From the NCBI RefSeq assembly GCF_002237555.1, contig NZ_CP022540.1, positions 4,283,001 to 4,347,000 of the forward strand: a stretch of DNA of 64,000 nucleotides, read 5' to 3'. Positions within the stretch are counted from its first letter, which is position 1. Every line of letters begins with the position of its first letter. Under the pieces are notes generated by a model. The model ran no database searches. It was given only the letters and a program-made list of their open reading frames with translations, and was not told the DNA's origin. Positions 54,381 to 64,000 of the stretch are shown one piece after another. Source of the DNA: Antarctobacter heliothermus (GTDB lineage: Bacteria; Pseudomonadota; Alphaproteobacteria; Rhodobacterales; Rhodobacteraceae). Position numbers and translations under genes: made by a program.

Positions 54381-57230
54381 GTGCCCCACGTCCCGTCAGC
54401 ACCCGACGTCGGTTACGATCAAATCCTCCGGGATTTGCTGACAAATCGAGAAAATCGCGACCTTGGCCCTGAACAGGCGCTTGCGCAGTTGTGCAAGACA
54501 TTGGCAACCACGCTGGACGCCCATCAGGCGGGCCTCTGGACCCTGAACAAGGCGACAGGCGCTTTAGACGCCAAATTCTATTGGGACCGTGACACCTGCG
54601 ACGCCGAAAACGGGGCCGATCTGCCCAACGGGACCGCAGACCGGCCCATCTCGGAAGTCGATCAAGACCAGATTGTCGCCATCGCCGACATCCGGACCGA
54701 TCCCCGGTGGGCGGCCTCCGCCCCGAACGCCATGTACAGCACCGAATTGCGCGCGGTGCTGGAATGCCCCCTGCGCACCCCCGCCGGACCAGCAGGGGTG
54801 GTAAGCATCGGGCACAGAGGCGCGCCCAGAAAGTGGACCGCCGAGGACATCAGCTTTGCCGCTGCGGTGGCGGGCCTGATCTCTCTGGCGATCGAACGCC
54901 ATGACCTGATTGTCGCCGAAAAGGACGCCCGCGATCATGAACACAGGCTGAAGGTCTATACCGACTTGGCAACCGACTGGTTCTGGGAAACCGACTCCGA
55001 CTTCAGGTTTCAAAGGCTGCATGGAAAACAGGCACGCGATGGGCAAATCCCCAAAGACTACCTAGGGCACAAATTGTGGGATGTCCCCATTCTGACGCCT
55101 TTGGAGGGAACATGGGACGCGCTAAAGAAACGGGTCGACCAAAGAAAACGGATCTTTGATTTCGTGGTGTCTGCATCCGACGGGATTGGCGACAGACATT
55201 ATGCCGAAATCGCCGGTCTGCCCAAATTCAATGCCGCAGGGGAGTTTGAGGGCTACTGGGGAACCGCAAAGGATGTCACCCGACGCACACAGCATGAACT
55301 GGATCTTGCCGAAAGCCAGACAAGAGACAAGACCGCCGCAAGGCTGGTGAAACTCGCCAGTTGGACTTGGGACAAGGTCGAAGATAGGTGTTCTTATTGT
55401 TCGCCCGAACTTGCAGAGATGTTCGGTGTCACGGTCGATGAATTCCTACGCCGATCCACGTCCTGGGAAAAGGATCTGGACTGGTATCACCCGGACGATC
55501 GGGAAAGATATGCACAGGCCTCAGAGTCGGCCACGGCAACACAGTCCGGATACGACATCATTGCCCGTGTCGTGCTTGGCGATGGCACAATCCGCACGGT
55601 GCACGAAACCACAGAGCCTGTTTTCGACTCATCGGGGGCATTCGTGGCGACGATGGGCGTCCTTCTGGACATCACCGATAAGGTCGAACTGCAAGATCGG
55701 CTAATGATTCAGGAAGACCGGCTGAAAAACATCATCGACAATATACCCGGTGCGGCCTACCGCGTGAAATACGATGCGACCTTTACCAACGTGTACCACA
55801 GCAGCGGGTACCTGACGCATTTTGTCGACCCGAACACGCCGCCTGTCAAATGGCAGCAAGACCGGAACTTTCCGACGCTGGATATACCCGCAGCAGATCG
55901 CGACCGCGTCGAAAAAAGTTTGCGGCGCGCGGTATTGCTCAATCAATGCTATTCGGTCGAATACCCCGTCACCTTGCGCGATGGATCACAGCGGTGGGTG
56001 TCCGACCGTGGCCGACCGGTCGAAACGTCTGACGGCGAAATCGAACTTGAAGGTATCATGCTTGATGCCACAGAGAAACATGCGGCTCAGGACGCTCTGG
56101 CACACGCGCAGAAATTGGAAGCGGTTGGCAAATTGACCGGCGGCATTGCGCATGATTTCAACAATTTGCTGGCCGTCATTCTGGGAAATCTGGAACTATT
56201 GCGGGATGAGACAGAAAAACCCGGTCAGATTGACCTGATCGACGCGGGAATTGAGGCTGTACGACGCGGCGCCGACTTGACCAGAAACATGCTTGCGTTT
56301 GCGCGAAAGTCGCCCTTGAAACTAGAGGTTCTCAACCTCAACAGTCTGGCCGGAAAGACCAAGAACTGGATTGGTCGGACGCTTCCGGCGAACATCCTTG
56401 TCGAGACATCTCTGCTGGCCGGGTTGTGGAAAATCGAGGCCGATGCCAGCGCGACGCAAAGCGCCATACTCAATCTCGTTCTGAACGCGCGGGACGCCAT
56501 GCCCAACGGCGGCAAGATGACCATTGAAACGTCGAACGTGCGCATAGACGAAGAGTATATCGAAAACCGGTTCGAGGACATGGAACCCGGTCGCTATGTG
56601 ATGCTGGCGGTCAGCGATAATGGTCATGGAATCCCGAAGGACATTGTGGACGACATCTTTGAGCCGTTCTTCACGACAAAACCGCCCGGGTCCGGATCCG
56701 GGCTTGGCCTGTCGATGATCCTTGGGTTCATGAAGCAATCCGGCGGCAGCGTGCGGGTCTATTCAGAGCCAGGTGTCGGAACAACTTTCAAACTCTTTTT
56801 CAAGGCCTTGCACTCAGATACGCTGATTTCGGACGTCCCGAACGCCGGCTTGCCGTTGGCGCAGGGGGCTGCGCGGATTCTGTTGGTCGAGGACAACACC
56901 GGGGTTCTTGCCGTGTTGCGATCCACCCTGACCAGAGCGGGATATGACATCAAAACCGCAAGTTCCGGCGATCTGGCCCGCGACATATTCGAGGCAAATC
57001 CCGATTTTGATTTGCTGCTCACCGACATCGTCATGCCCGGCGCGCTCCAGGGCACGGCCCTGGCCAAGGCCCTGCGCGAAATTCGCCCGGACCTAAAGGT
57101 CATCTTCATGTCCGGCTACGCCAGTGAGGCCACCGTCCACGGCAACGGGTTGCGCCCCGAAGACATCAGACTGATGAAGCCTATCGGAAGAACCGTCTTG
57201 TTTCAGGCCATCGAAAAGGCGTTGGGCTGA
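54381..57230 (+). CDS. Hybrid histidine kinase with GAF and PAS sensors and receiver domain
   Basis: A 949-residue protein. The order is a GAF domain (about 15-175), three PAS/PAC domains (about 190-570), a HisKA with the phospho-His in GGIAHDFNNLLAVI (about 590), a HATPase (NARDAMPNGG, DNGHGIP, GSGLGLSM) and a C-terminal receiver (LLLTDIVMPG, phospho-Asp). No transmembrane helix is present, so it is cytoplasmic. The start is a GTG at 54381; no ATG lies in this frame before residue 118. No partner output regulator is adjacent. It is paired with a related kinase downstream. Confidence 0.9.
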   Translation: MPHVPSAPDVGYDQILRDLLTNRENRDLGPEQALAQLCKTLATTLDAHQAGLWTLNKATGALDAKFYWDRDTCDAENGADLPNGTADRPISEVDQDQIVAIADIRTDPRWAASAPNAMYSTELRAVLECPLRTPAGPAGVVSIGHRGAPRKWTAEDISFAAAVAGLISLAIERHDLIVAEKDARDHEHRLKVYTDLATDWFWETDSDFRFQRLHGKQARDGQIPKDYLGHKLWDVPILTPLEGTWDALKKRVDQRKRIFDFVVSASDGIGDRHYAEIAGLPKFNAAGEFEGYWGTAKDVTRRTQHELDLAESQTRDKTAARLVKLASWTWDKVEDRCSYCSPELAEMFGVTVDEFLRRSTSWEKDLDWYHPDDRERYAQASESATATQSGYDIIARVVLGDGTIRTVHETTEPVFDSSGAFVATMGVLLDITDKVELQDRLMIQEDRLKNIIDNIPGAAYRVKYDATFTNVYHSSGYLTHFVDPNTPPVKWQQDRNFPTLDIPAADRDRVEKSLRRAVLLNQCYSVEYPVTLRDGSQRWVSDRGRPVETSDGEIELEGIMLDATEKHAAQDALAHAQKLEAVGKLTGGIAHDFNNLLAVILGNLELLRDETEKPGQIDLIDAGIEAVRRGADLTRNMLAFARKSPLKLEVLNLNSLAGKTKNWIGRTLPANILVETSLLAGLWKIEADASATQSAILNLVLNARDAMPNGGKMTIETSNVRIDEEYIENRFEDMEPGRYVMLAVSDNGHGIPKDIVDDIFEPFFTTKPPGSGSGLGLSMILGFMKQSGGSVRVYSEPGVGTTFKLFFKALHSDTLISDVPNAGLPLAQGAARILLVEDNTGVLAVLRSTLTRAGYDIKTASSGDLARDIFEANPDFDLLLTDIVMPGALQGTALAKALREIRPDLKVIFMSGYASEATVHGNGLRPEDIRLMKPIGRTVLFQAIEKALG

Positions 57231-57273
57231 CAAACGAGCCGCACCGCCAATCTGTGCCGTTTGCGGACACCGT

Positions 57274-57294
57274 CCGGGGCAAACCGATCCCCGG
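57274..57294. terminator. Weak hairpin between the two kinase genes
   Basis: CCGGGG (57274-57279) and CCCCGG (57289-57294) form a 6-base stem in the 251-base gap. There is no T run. The rest of the gap is AT-richer near 57400-57470 and may hold the second kinase's promoter. Confidence 0.3.
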
Positions 57295-57481
57295 CCACGC
57301 CAGACTGCCGTGCGGGTCGCTGGTGCCCTTGGGACACGGATCAATTGCGGATCACACAAGTGATTGCCGCCATTTTCCGCTCTCAATCGGCCAATACGGT
57401 ATAACCGCCTTTCGACAGGTCAATTAACAGGACATTAAATTTGCGCCGTCAACTGACGTAGGTTAGCCTGATTTTCAGAGC

Positions 57482-59668
57482 ATGGTTTGCGATGGACACC
57501 TGATGTTTATTCAAATTCTTCAGAACACCGCGTTGCTTTGCTTTGCAGCTGTTGGACTGCACCTTGTCTGGCGGCACGGCGAATTGGCGCGGTCTCTTGT
57601 CGGAAAGCTGCTGATCGGTCTCAGCTTCGGCTTTGTCGCCTTTCTTGTCACCGCAACGCCTGTCGTTCTGCCGGACGGGGCCACGATCGACGCCCGCGCC
57701 GGACCGGTCATTCTGGCCGGCATCGTCGGCGGACCGGTCGCCGCCATTATCGCCGGTCTGCTTGGTGCGCTGGCGCGCGGCTATTTTGGCGGGTATTTCG
57801 TGTTCTCTGGCGTCGTCTCCTATGCGGCATACGCACTGGCAGGGTCGGCCTTGTCCATGCGCTATTTCACAAACGCCCTCGGCACGCGACTGGGCCCACT
57901 GCGCATCGCGGCGGCCTCGGCCCTGAGCATTTTCGCCGCGTCTCTCATGTACTTTCTGATCACCCCGCAAAGCGTCGCTATAGACTGGATCACGCAGGAT
58001 TTTCCGGTGATCGCGGTGGCGAACACTTTGTCGATCATCATGACCGGATATGTGGTGCATTTTGCGATCGAATTCGCCGAACGCAAGGCAAAGCTCATCT
58101 CAGCGCTAAAGACGCTGGAACTCGCCAAATCCGCAGGCGGGATCGGCATATGGGAAATCGACACCCGGACCGGGGTCGCATCATGGGACGACATCAACCA
58201 GAACCTGCACGGCCTCACCTTGAAGGACGGCAAGGGGACGTTCGACGACTGGGCCAAAACGCTGCATCCCGAAGATCAGCCCCGTGTTCAAAAGGAATTC
58301 GAGGCCGCGCTGAGCGAAACTGAGCCCTTCAACACAACCTACCGTGTCATCCACCCGGACGGATCAATCCGCCACCTGAAGGGAAACGCAATCATTCAGC
58401 GCGATGAGGCAGGCACACCGATCAGGGTGGTCGGGGCAAACGTCGACCTGACCAGCGCCGAGGCCAAGGACCGGGCGTTGTTGCAATCGCAAAGGGTCGC
58501 CGCCCAAGCACAAAAGCTGGACGCCATCGGCAAGCTGACCGGCGGCGTCGCCCATGATTTCAACAACCTTCTTGCCGTCATTCAGGGCAATCTTGAACTG
58601 CTGCTGCAGGATCAGGACGAACATCACTTCCCCGAAAGCGAACGGGCCGACATTCTTACCAGCGCGATCTCGGCGACCCGGCGCGGCGGTGAGCTGACGC
58701 GCAACATGCTGGCATTTGCGCGCATGTCGCGGCTGGAACCCAGACGTATCAAGGTCAACGATCTGGTGCGGGAAACCGAGACGTGGCTGGCCCGTGCGAT
58801 CCCGTCCAGCATCGAAATGGAAACCAATCTGCAACACGGGCTCTGGCAGGCCGAACTGGACCCGGCCAGCCTGCAAAGCGCGCTGGTCAACACCGTCGTC
58901 AATGCCCGCGACGCCATGCCCGACGGTGGCAAACTGACCATCGAAACCAGTAATGTCCGCATCGATTCCGACTATATCATCGACCGCGAAGAAGACGTGC
59001 CGCCCGGCAGGTATGTGATGCTGGCGGTCACAGACACCGGCACTGGCATCCCCGAGGATCTTTTACCAACCGTGTTCGAACCCTTTGTCTCGAGCAAGGA
59101 CAGCTCCGTCGGCAGCGGTCTTGGACTTTCCATGGTTCAGGGGTTTGTCAAACAAAGCCGTGGATTTGTCCGGATCTATTCCGAGATCGACGTCGGGACC
59201 AGCATCAAGATGTTCTTCCCCGCGCTCGATTCTCCGGATCAGGCAGAGCCGGTTGCGCAATCCGCCCCCCCCGACAGCGGGCAGCCAGAGGCAACCGGGC
59301 TGGCGCGGATTCTGATCGCCGAGGATCAGCTCGAGGTGCTCTCGATGATCGTGCGCACCTTGACCTCTGCCGGTTACACGGTCGATGCGGCCACTAATGG
59401 CCAGGATGCCTATGACCTGTTCAAGGCAAACAGATCCTATGATTTGCTGCTCACGGATGTGGTCATGCCCGGAGAGATGCGCGGCCCGGACCTGGCCCGC
59501 GCCTGCCGGGCGCTCGAGGCCGACCTACCGGTCATTTTCATGTCTGGCTACGCCAGTGAGGCAACAGTGCACGGCAATGGCCTGCGGGCCGACGATATCC
59601 GCCTGATGAAGCCGGTCCCGCGGGTGGAACTGCTGGGATCGATCGAACGGCTACTGGAAAAAGGGTGA
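57482..59668 (+). CDS. Membrane hybrid histidine kinase (LytS-type 5TM sensor, PAS, receiver)
   Basis: A 728-residue protein. The N-terminal ~195 residues form about six hydrophobic helices with GPVILAGIVGGPVAAIIAGLLG, resembling the 5TM-LYT sensor. A PAS domain follows (about 210-330), then a HisKA with GGVAHDFNNLLAVI, a HATPase (NARDAMPDGG, VGSGLGLSM) and a receiver (LLLTDVVMPG). The kinase core and receiver closely resemble the preceding gene, including the same MSGYASEATVHGNGLR near the end. An ATG at 57503 is an alternative start. Confidence 0.9.
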   Translation: MVCDGHLMFIQILQNTALLCFAAVGLHLVWRHGELARSLVGKLLIGLSFGFVAFLVTATPVVLPDGATIDARAGPVILAGIVGGPVAAIIAGLLGALARGYFGGYFVFSGVVSYAAYALAGSALSMRYFTNALGTRLGPLRIAAASALSIFAASLMYFLITPQSVAIDWITQDFPVIAVANTLSIIMTGYVVHFAIEFAERKAKLISALKTLELAKSAGGIGIWEIDTRTGVASWDDINQNLHGLTLKDGKGTFDDWAKTLHPEDQPRVQKEFEAALSETEPFNTTYRVIHPDGSIRHLKGNAIIQRDEAGTPIRVVGANVDLTSAEAKDRALLQSQRVAAQAQKLDAIGKLTGGVAHDFNNLLAVIQGNLELLLQDQDEHHFPESERADILTSAISATRRGGELTRNMLAFARMSRLEPRRIKVNDLVRETETWLARAIPSSIEMETNLQHGLWQAELDPASLQSALVNTVVNARDAMPDGGKLTIETSNVRIDSDYIIDREEDVPPGRYVMLAVTDTGTGIPEDLLPTVFEPFVSSKDSSVGSGLGLSMVQGFVKQSRGFVRIYSEIDVGTSIKMFFPALDSPDQAEPVAQSAPPDSGQPEATGLARILIAEDQLEVLSMIVRTLTSAGYTVDAATNGQDAYDLFKANRSYDLLLTDVVMPGEMRGPDLARACRALEADLPVIFMSGYASEATVHGNGLRADDIRLMKPVPRVELLGSIERLLEKG

Positions 59669-59849
59669 CGGACCGGGATTGACGCACCTGCGCCCTGGGG
59701 CAGCTGGGGCAGAGGAACACGCAAAAGCCCCCCGGGCGCGGGCTCTTGCGCGCAAATCCCCACCGATTGACCACCCATCGGGATGACAGCGCGCGCCACA
59801 TGGGCGATAAGCGCCAAGGGTGACGCACAACCGACTCAAAGGGGTATCC

Positions 59850-61016
59850 ATGAGCATCATGTCCCGCAGCCTCCTGGCCGCCACAGCACTGGTCTTTGCC
59901 GCCACGGCGTCCATGGCCTTTGACACACGCGCAAGGGCCGCCTTTGTGCTGGATCAGACCACCGGCACGGTCTTGCTGACCAAAGAGGCCGATCAGGCGC
60001 TGCCGCCCGCGTCCATGTCAAAGCTCATGACACTTTACATCGCGTTTGAGGCGCTCCGCGATGGCCGCCTGCAACGGGACGAACGGTTGCCGGTCTCGGC
60101 GCACGCCATGTCCTTTGGCGGCTCGACCATGTTTCTGGACACCACCGACCGGGTCAAGGTCGAGGATCTGCTGCGCGGCGTCATTGTCCTGTCCGGCAAC
60201 GATGCCTGTGTCGTGCTGGCAGAGGCGCTGTCTCCCGACGGCACCGAGGGCGGCTTTGCCCGTCTTATGACTCAGCGCGCGCAACAGCTTGGCATGACTT
60301 CCTCGACTTTCAAGAACGCCTCTGGTTGGCCCGCGCAGGGGCACGCCATGTCGATGCGCGATCTGGTCTTGCTGGCCAACCTCATCATCTCCGATTTCCC
60401 CGAGTTTTATCCGATGTTCTCGGAACGGGTTTTCGAGTTTGACGGCCGCGCGCCGTCGAACGTCAACAACCGCAACCCGCTGTTGGGGCTGGGCATCGGC
60501 GCGGACGGGCTAAAAACCGGCCACACCCAAGAGGCGGGCTATGGACTTGTCGGCAGCGCCACCAACGGCAACCGCCGCGTGGTCTTTGCCATCACCGGAT
60601 TGGACAGCACCCGCGCCCGCGCCGAAGAGGCAGAGGCCATCGTCAACTGGGCCTTTCGCCAATTTGCCGAACAGACCGTTGTGACCAAGGACAAAAGCGT
60701 CGCCACCGCCGAGGTCTGGATGGGCTCTGCCGATGAGGTGCATCTTGTCGCTGAAAAGGATGTGACCTTGCTGCTGCCCACCATGACGGCGGGCGGCATC
60801 AAGGCCGAGGTGGTCTATACCGGCCCGATCGAGGCCCCTGTGGCCAAAGGTCAGAAACTGGCCGAATTGATCATCCAACCCGAAGGTCTGCCGGAAACCC
60901 GCGTGCCGCTGGTCGCCGCCGACAAGGTAGATGCAGGCGGCTTTGTCGACCGGATCATGACCGTCAGCAGCCTGCTGATAAAACGCTTTTCCGAAGACGC
61001 CGGGGACGCAATGTGA
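59850..61016 (+). CDS. dacA: D-alanyl-D-alanine carboxypeptidase (penicillin-binding protein 5/6 type)
   Basis: A 388-residue periplasmic serine peptidase that trims peptidoglycan pentapeptides. The ATG at 59850 follows AAAGGGG and gives a Sec signal (SLLAATALVFAATASMA). The catalytic motifs are SMSK (PPASMSKLM), SGN (LSGNDAC) and KTG (LKTGHTQEAG). The C-terminal beta domain and a final amphipathic membrane anchor are present. Its stop overlaps the tmk start by four bases. Confidence 0.94.
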   Translation: MSIMSRSLLAATALVFAATASMAFDTRARAAFVLDQTTGTVLLTKEADQALPPASMSKLMTLYIAFEALRDGRLQRDERLPVSAHAMSFGGSTMFLDTTDRVKVEDLLRGVIVLSGNDACVVLAEALSPDGTEGGFARLMTQRAQQLGMTSSTFKNASGWPAQGHAMSMRDLVLLANLIISDFPEFYPMFSERVFEFDGRAPSNVNNRNPLLGLGIGADGLKTGHTQEAGYGLVGSATNGNRRVVFAITGLDSTRARAEEAEAIVNWAFRQFAEQTVVTKDKSVATAEVWMGSADEVHLVAEKDVTLLLPTMTAGGIKAEVVYTGPIEAPVAKGQKLAELIIQPEGLPETRVPLVAADKVDAGGFVDRIMTVSSLLIKRFSEDAGDAM

Positions 61017-61660
61017 ATGAGACGAACAGGCCTTGGCCGGGCCTTTTCATCAGTTTTGAGGGCATCGACGGTTCGGGTAAATCCACCCAGGCCCGCCGCC
61101 TGTCCGAAACCCTGCGCAATCGGGGGCTGAACCCCGTCCTGACCCGCGAACCCGGCGGCAGCCCGGGGGCAGAGGAAATCCGCGCGCTGGTCCTGCAGGG
61201 CGATCCGGACCGCTGGTCCGCCGAAACCGAATTGCTGCTGTTCACCGCCGCGCGCCGTGATCACCTTGAACGGGTCATCCGACCCGCGCTGGAAGCGGGC
61301 CGCGTTGTGATCTGCGACCGTTTTGCCGACTCGACCCGCATGTATCAGGGCCGAGGCGGCCTGCGCGACAAGGTCGACGCCCTGCACAACCTGATGATCG
61401 GGGTTGAGCCTGACCTGACGCTATTGGTGGACATGCCTGCCGATGCAGGCCTCTCCCGCGCCAAGGCGCGCGCCACCGATGAAGAACGGTTTGAGGACTT
61501 CGGCCTCGCCCTGCAACAACAGATGCGCGACGGCTTTCTGGCTCTGGCACAGGATCACCCGAACCGCTTTCGAGTGATCGACGGCAACCGCGACATCACC
61601 ACCGTCGCGACAGAAATCCTCGATACCGTCACGCCCTATCTGCCCGCGTGCCCGGCATGA
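61013..61660 (+). CDS. tmk: Thymidylate kinase
   Basis: A 215-residue enzyme that phosphorylates dTMP to dTDP. It has P-loop FEGIDGSGKSTQARRL, the TREPGG motif and VICDRFADSTRMYQG. The start is a GTG at 61013 overlapping the dacA stop. The order dacA-tmk-holB is normal for alphaproteobacteria. Confidence 0.96.
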   Translation: MNETNRPWPGLFISFEGIDGSGKSTQARRLSETLRNRGLNPVLTREPGGSPGAEEIRALVLQGDPDRWSAETELLLFTAARRDHLERVIRPALEAGRVVICDRFADSTRMYQGRGGLRDKVDALHNLMIGVEPDLTLLVDMPADAGLSRAKARATDEERFEDFGLALQQQMRDGFLALAQDHPNRFRVIDGNRDITTVATEILDTVTPYLPACPA

Positions 61661-62805
61661 GCGACCTCGCCGATCTGCCCGAACCGGACCGCCTGACCGG
61701 CGCGCCGCACCCGCGTGAAACCGCGCGCGTGATCGGCCAATCCGAGGCAGAGCAGACCTTTCTGACCGCCTACACTTCGGGCCGCCTGCACCACGGCTGG
61801 CTGCTGACCGGACCGCGCGGCACCGGCAAGGCGACTCTGGCCTGGGAAATCGCACGATTCCTTCTGGCGACGCCCCCGGATGAGGGTGACGGCCTCTTCG
61901 GTGCGCCGCCCCCGCCCGACACCCTGCATATCGACCCCGAACACCCCGTCGCCCGCCGGATGCTGGCCCTGTCGGAACCCGGCCTGTTCCTGCTGCGCCG
62001 AGGCGGCGCCGGCTCCACCGACACGGAACGCGACAAGGCGCTGAAAGAGGGCCGCTTCTCTGACGTTATCCGCGTCGATGAAATCCGCAAACTCAACGCG
62101 TTCTTCGGCCTCTCGGCGGCGGATGGCGGGCGCCGCGTCGTCATCGTCGACAGCGCCGACGAGATGACCAATCAGGCCGCCAACGCCCTGCTGAAAATGC
62201 TCGAAGAACCGCCCGCCCGCACCACGCTCTTGCTGCTCAGCCACCAACCCGCCCGCCTGCTGCCCACAATCCGCTCCCGTTGCCGCACCCTGCGCCTTGC
62301 CCCACTGCCCCCGGAGGACATGGCTCAAGCACTGGCCCAAGCCGGGGCAGAGGTCGCGCCCAATGACGTCGCTCCCCTGACCACCCTTGCCGAAGGGTCC
62401 GTCGGCGCGGCCATGCGGCTGCTGACCCTCGACGGGCTGGCTCTGTATCGCGAAATCCTGAAACTGCTCTCCGGCCTGCCCGCCCTCGACCGCGCCGCCC
62501 TGCTGTCATTGGCGGACAGCTGCGCGGGCAAGGGAAAGGAATCGCGCCTTGATCTGGTGCTGACGCTGGCCGACCAACTGGCCGCCCGCCTCGCCCGAAC
62601 CGGCGTCACCGGCCACCCCCCGCCCGAAATCATGAGCGGCGAAGGCGATATGCTGACCCGCCTCGCCCCCGATCCCGCAGCGGGCCGCCGCTGGGCCAAT
62701 GTCTCACAAGAGGCAGGCGACCGCGCCCGCCACGCCCGCGCCGTGAACATCGACCCGGCGGCGCTGATCACCGACCTGTTCCTGCACCTGCAAAAAGCGG
62801 CCTGA
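61657..62805 (+). CDS. holB: DNA polymerase III subunit delta'
   Basis: A 382-residue clamp-loader subunit. The Walker A-like region is TGPRGTGKATLAWE, DSADEMTNQAANALLKMLEE is the family core, and SRCRTLRL is the sensor. The zinc-knuckle cysteines of gamma/tau are absent, as expected for delta'. The ATG at 61657 overlaps the tmk stop by four bases; an upstream GTG (61648) is less likely. Confidence 0.95.
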   Translation: MSDLADLPEPDRLTGAPHPRETARVIGQSEAEQTFLTAYTSGRLHHGWLLTGPRGTGKATLAWEIARFLLATPPDEGDGLFGAPPPPDTLHIDPEHPVARRMLALSEPGLFLLRRGGAGSTDTERDKALKEGRFSDVIRVDEIRKLNAFFGLSAADGGRRVVIVDSADEMTNQAANALLKMLEEPPARTTLLLLSHQPARLLPTIRSRCRTLRLAPLPPEDMAQALAQAGAEVAPNDVAPLTTLAEGSVGAAMRLLTLDGLALYREILKLLSGLPALDRAALLSLADSCAGKGKESRLDLVLTLADQLAARLARTGVTGHPPPEIMSGEGDMLTRLAPDPAAGRRWANVSQEAGDRARHARAVNIDPAALITDLFLHLQKAA

Positions 62806-62828
62806 CACTGGTCCCCGTCAAACGCATT

Positions 62829-62851
62829 GGGCGGGACATCATGCCCCGCCC
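62829..62851. terminator. Terminator hairpin between holB and mrp
   Basis: GGGCGGG (62829-62835) and CCCGCCC (62845-62851), followed on the plus strand by the T-rich CCAGCTTCTTCTTTG. It separates the convergent holB and mrp genes. Confidence 0.55.
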
Positions 62852-62912
62852 CAGCTTCTTCTTTGTCCAAATACCCAAACCCGCGCCGCAGGCGCGCCAG
62901 CACCGGCAGGGA

Positions 62913-63977
62913 TCAGACGATCCCGCTTTTGATCAGCCGATCCGCCAACTGCGCATAAGACTGCGCCATCGCACTGTCACCCAGCGCAATCGGCTGACCG
63001 CCATCGCCGCCCAGCCTTGTGTCCAGATCAATCGGCAACTGCGCCAACAGCGGCAGTCCCATCTTCTCGGCCTCCGTCACCACACCACCGTGACCAAAGA
63101 TATGACTGTCCTTGCCGCAATGCGGGCAGGTGAACACCGCCATGTTCTCGATCAGTCCTAACACCGGCGTGTTCAACGTCGCAAACGCATCCAGTGCCTT
63201 GCGCGCGTCCAGCAGCGCCACATCCTGCGGAGTCGAGACCACAATCGCCCCCGCCACCTCGGATTTCTGACACAACGACAGTTGCACATCCCCGGTGCCC
63301 GGCGGCAGATCGACAATCAGCACATCCTTGGTGCCCCACTCGACCTGCATCAGCATCTGCTGCAGCGCGCCCATCAGCATCGGCCCGCGCCAGACCACCG
63401 CCTTATCCTCGGCCAGCATGGACCCAATCGACATGACAGTGACGCCATGCGCCTCCAGCGGGATGATCGTCTTGCCGTCCGGGCTGGCAGGTTTTGCGGT
63501 CAACCCGAACATGCGCGGCTGACTGGGGCCATGAATATCCGCATCCAACAGGCCCACCCGTTTGCCCGCCCGCGCCAGCGCCACCGCCAGATTGGCCGAA
63601 ACTGTGGATTTGCCCACGCCGCCCTTGCCCGACCCGATGGCAAGGATCGTCTTGACGCCTGCGGGCTTCATCACGCCCTCTTGCGGTTTGGCGTGTCCCC
63701 CCACCTTTAGCTGTGGCGGCGCTTTGCCGGCGGTCGGCGCGCTGAGCACCGCACTGGCAGAGGTCACACCAGCGACAGAGGCCGCAGCCCGCTCTGCTAC
63801 CTGCCGCAACGGCTCCATCCGTTTGGCCGACTCGGCGCTCTGCGCCTCAATGACAAAGCGCACAACCCCGCCATCCACCCGCAAGGCTCGAATCATGTCT
63901 CTGGAAATCAGGTTTCCACCATCCGGCAATTCCACCTGTTTCAGCACTGTTTCGACGGCCGTCTTGATCTCAGACAT
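62913..63977 (-). CDS. mrp: Mrp/ApbC-family Fe-S cluster carrier ATPase
   Basis: A 354-residue P-loop protein of the Mrp/NBP35 group that carries and delivers [4Fe-4S] clusters. An N-terminal DUF59-like segment (about 1-80) precedes the deviant Walker A GSGKGGVGKSTVSANLA (about 115). The cluster-binding CxxC is in FTCPHCGKDSH. Switch motifs include LIVDLPPGTGDVQL. It is convergent with holB and is the last gene of the window. Confidence 0.94.
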   Translation of the reverse strand: MSEIKTAVETVLKQVELPDGGNLISRDMIRALRVDGGVVRFVIEAQSAESAKRMEPLRQVAERAAASVAGVTSASAVLSAPTAGKAPPQLKVGGHAKPQEGVMKPAGVKTILAIGSGKGGVGKSTVSANLAVALARAGKRVGLLDADIHGPSQPRMFGLTAKPASPDGKTIIPLEAHGVTVMSIGSMLAEDKAVVWRGPMLMGALQQMLMQVEWGTKDVLIVDLPPGTGDVQLSLCQKSEVAGAIVVSTPQDVALLDARKALDAFATLNTPVLGLIENMAVFTCPHCGKDSHIFGHGGVVTEAEKMGLPLLAQLPIDLDTRLGGDGGQPIALGDSAMAQSYAQLADRLIKSGIV

Positions 63978-64000
63978 GATTCTTCCTCGCTCACATTCCA

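Overview
The window reads as one chromosomal stretch of a high-GC alphaproteobacterium, most likely a Rhodobacterales (Roseobacter-type) bacterium. The grounds are the bhcRABCD genes of the beta-hydroxyaspartate cycle, the membrane cytochrome urate oxidase PuuD, the PuuE-UraD fusion, the dacA-tmk-holB block, and the codon usage. No species can be named from sequence alone. I saw no tRNA, rRNA, CRISPR array or intact insertion sequence.

Layout. 1-2041: the end of a CPA1 Na+/H+ antiporter with a cyclic-nucleotide domain, then a decayed IS5-type transposase. 2042-5008: an Lrp regulator divergent from an arginine route (internally deleted ctlX remnant, arginase, ornithine cyclodeaminase). 5328-7369: a YcaQ-like protein and a fumarylpyruvate-hydrolase-like enzyme. 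7451-32176: a large accessory island. Its core is a leftward run: a soluble diiron monooxygenase of the MimABCD/PrmABCD type (mimA-B-C-D), an amidohydrolase, a DUF59 protein, a GroEL, a Zn alcohol dehydrogenase, a glyoxalase I, a Tat-exported small subunit with a GMC dehydrogenase, KatG and an unknown protein. Around it lie an AcoR-type sigma-54 activator (7451-9418), a second, divergent RpoN (24930-26174), several unknown genes including a WD40 protein, and an AcoR-like protein that lacks the sigma-54 contact motif (30356-32176). Upstream of mimA there is a -24/-12 element, a near-consensus IHF site and repeated CGTTACA boxes.

32465-45920: a purine-to-glyoxylate-to-oxaloacetate island. Urate oxidation (PuuD), 5-hydroxyisourate hydrolase, a fused allantoinase/OHCU decarboxylase, ureidoglycine aminohydrolase (AllE), ureidoglycolate lyase (AllA) and a purine permease flank the beta-hydroxyaspartate cycle genes bhcRABCD, which turn glyoxylate plus glycine into oxaloacetate. 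Allantoate amidohydrolase is not in the window.

47036-54222: a rightward catabolic operon of unknown substrate: a polar amino acid ABC transporter, a creatininase-family hydrolase, a class III aminotransferase, a BKACE-type beta-keto acid cleavage enzyme and an acetylpolyamine amidohydrolase. It is preceded by a divergent LysR gene. 54381-59668: two adjacent hybrid histidine kinases with closely similar C-termini. 59850-63977: housekeeping genes dacA, tmk and holB, and a convergent mrp-type Fe-S carrier.

The most interesting parts are the monooxygenase island, which carries its own sigma factor, chaperonin and unknown companions, and the joining of purine breakdown to the beta-hydroxyaspartate cycle.
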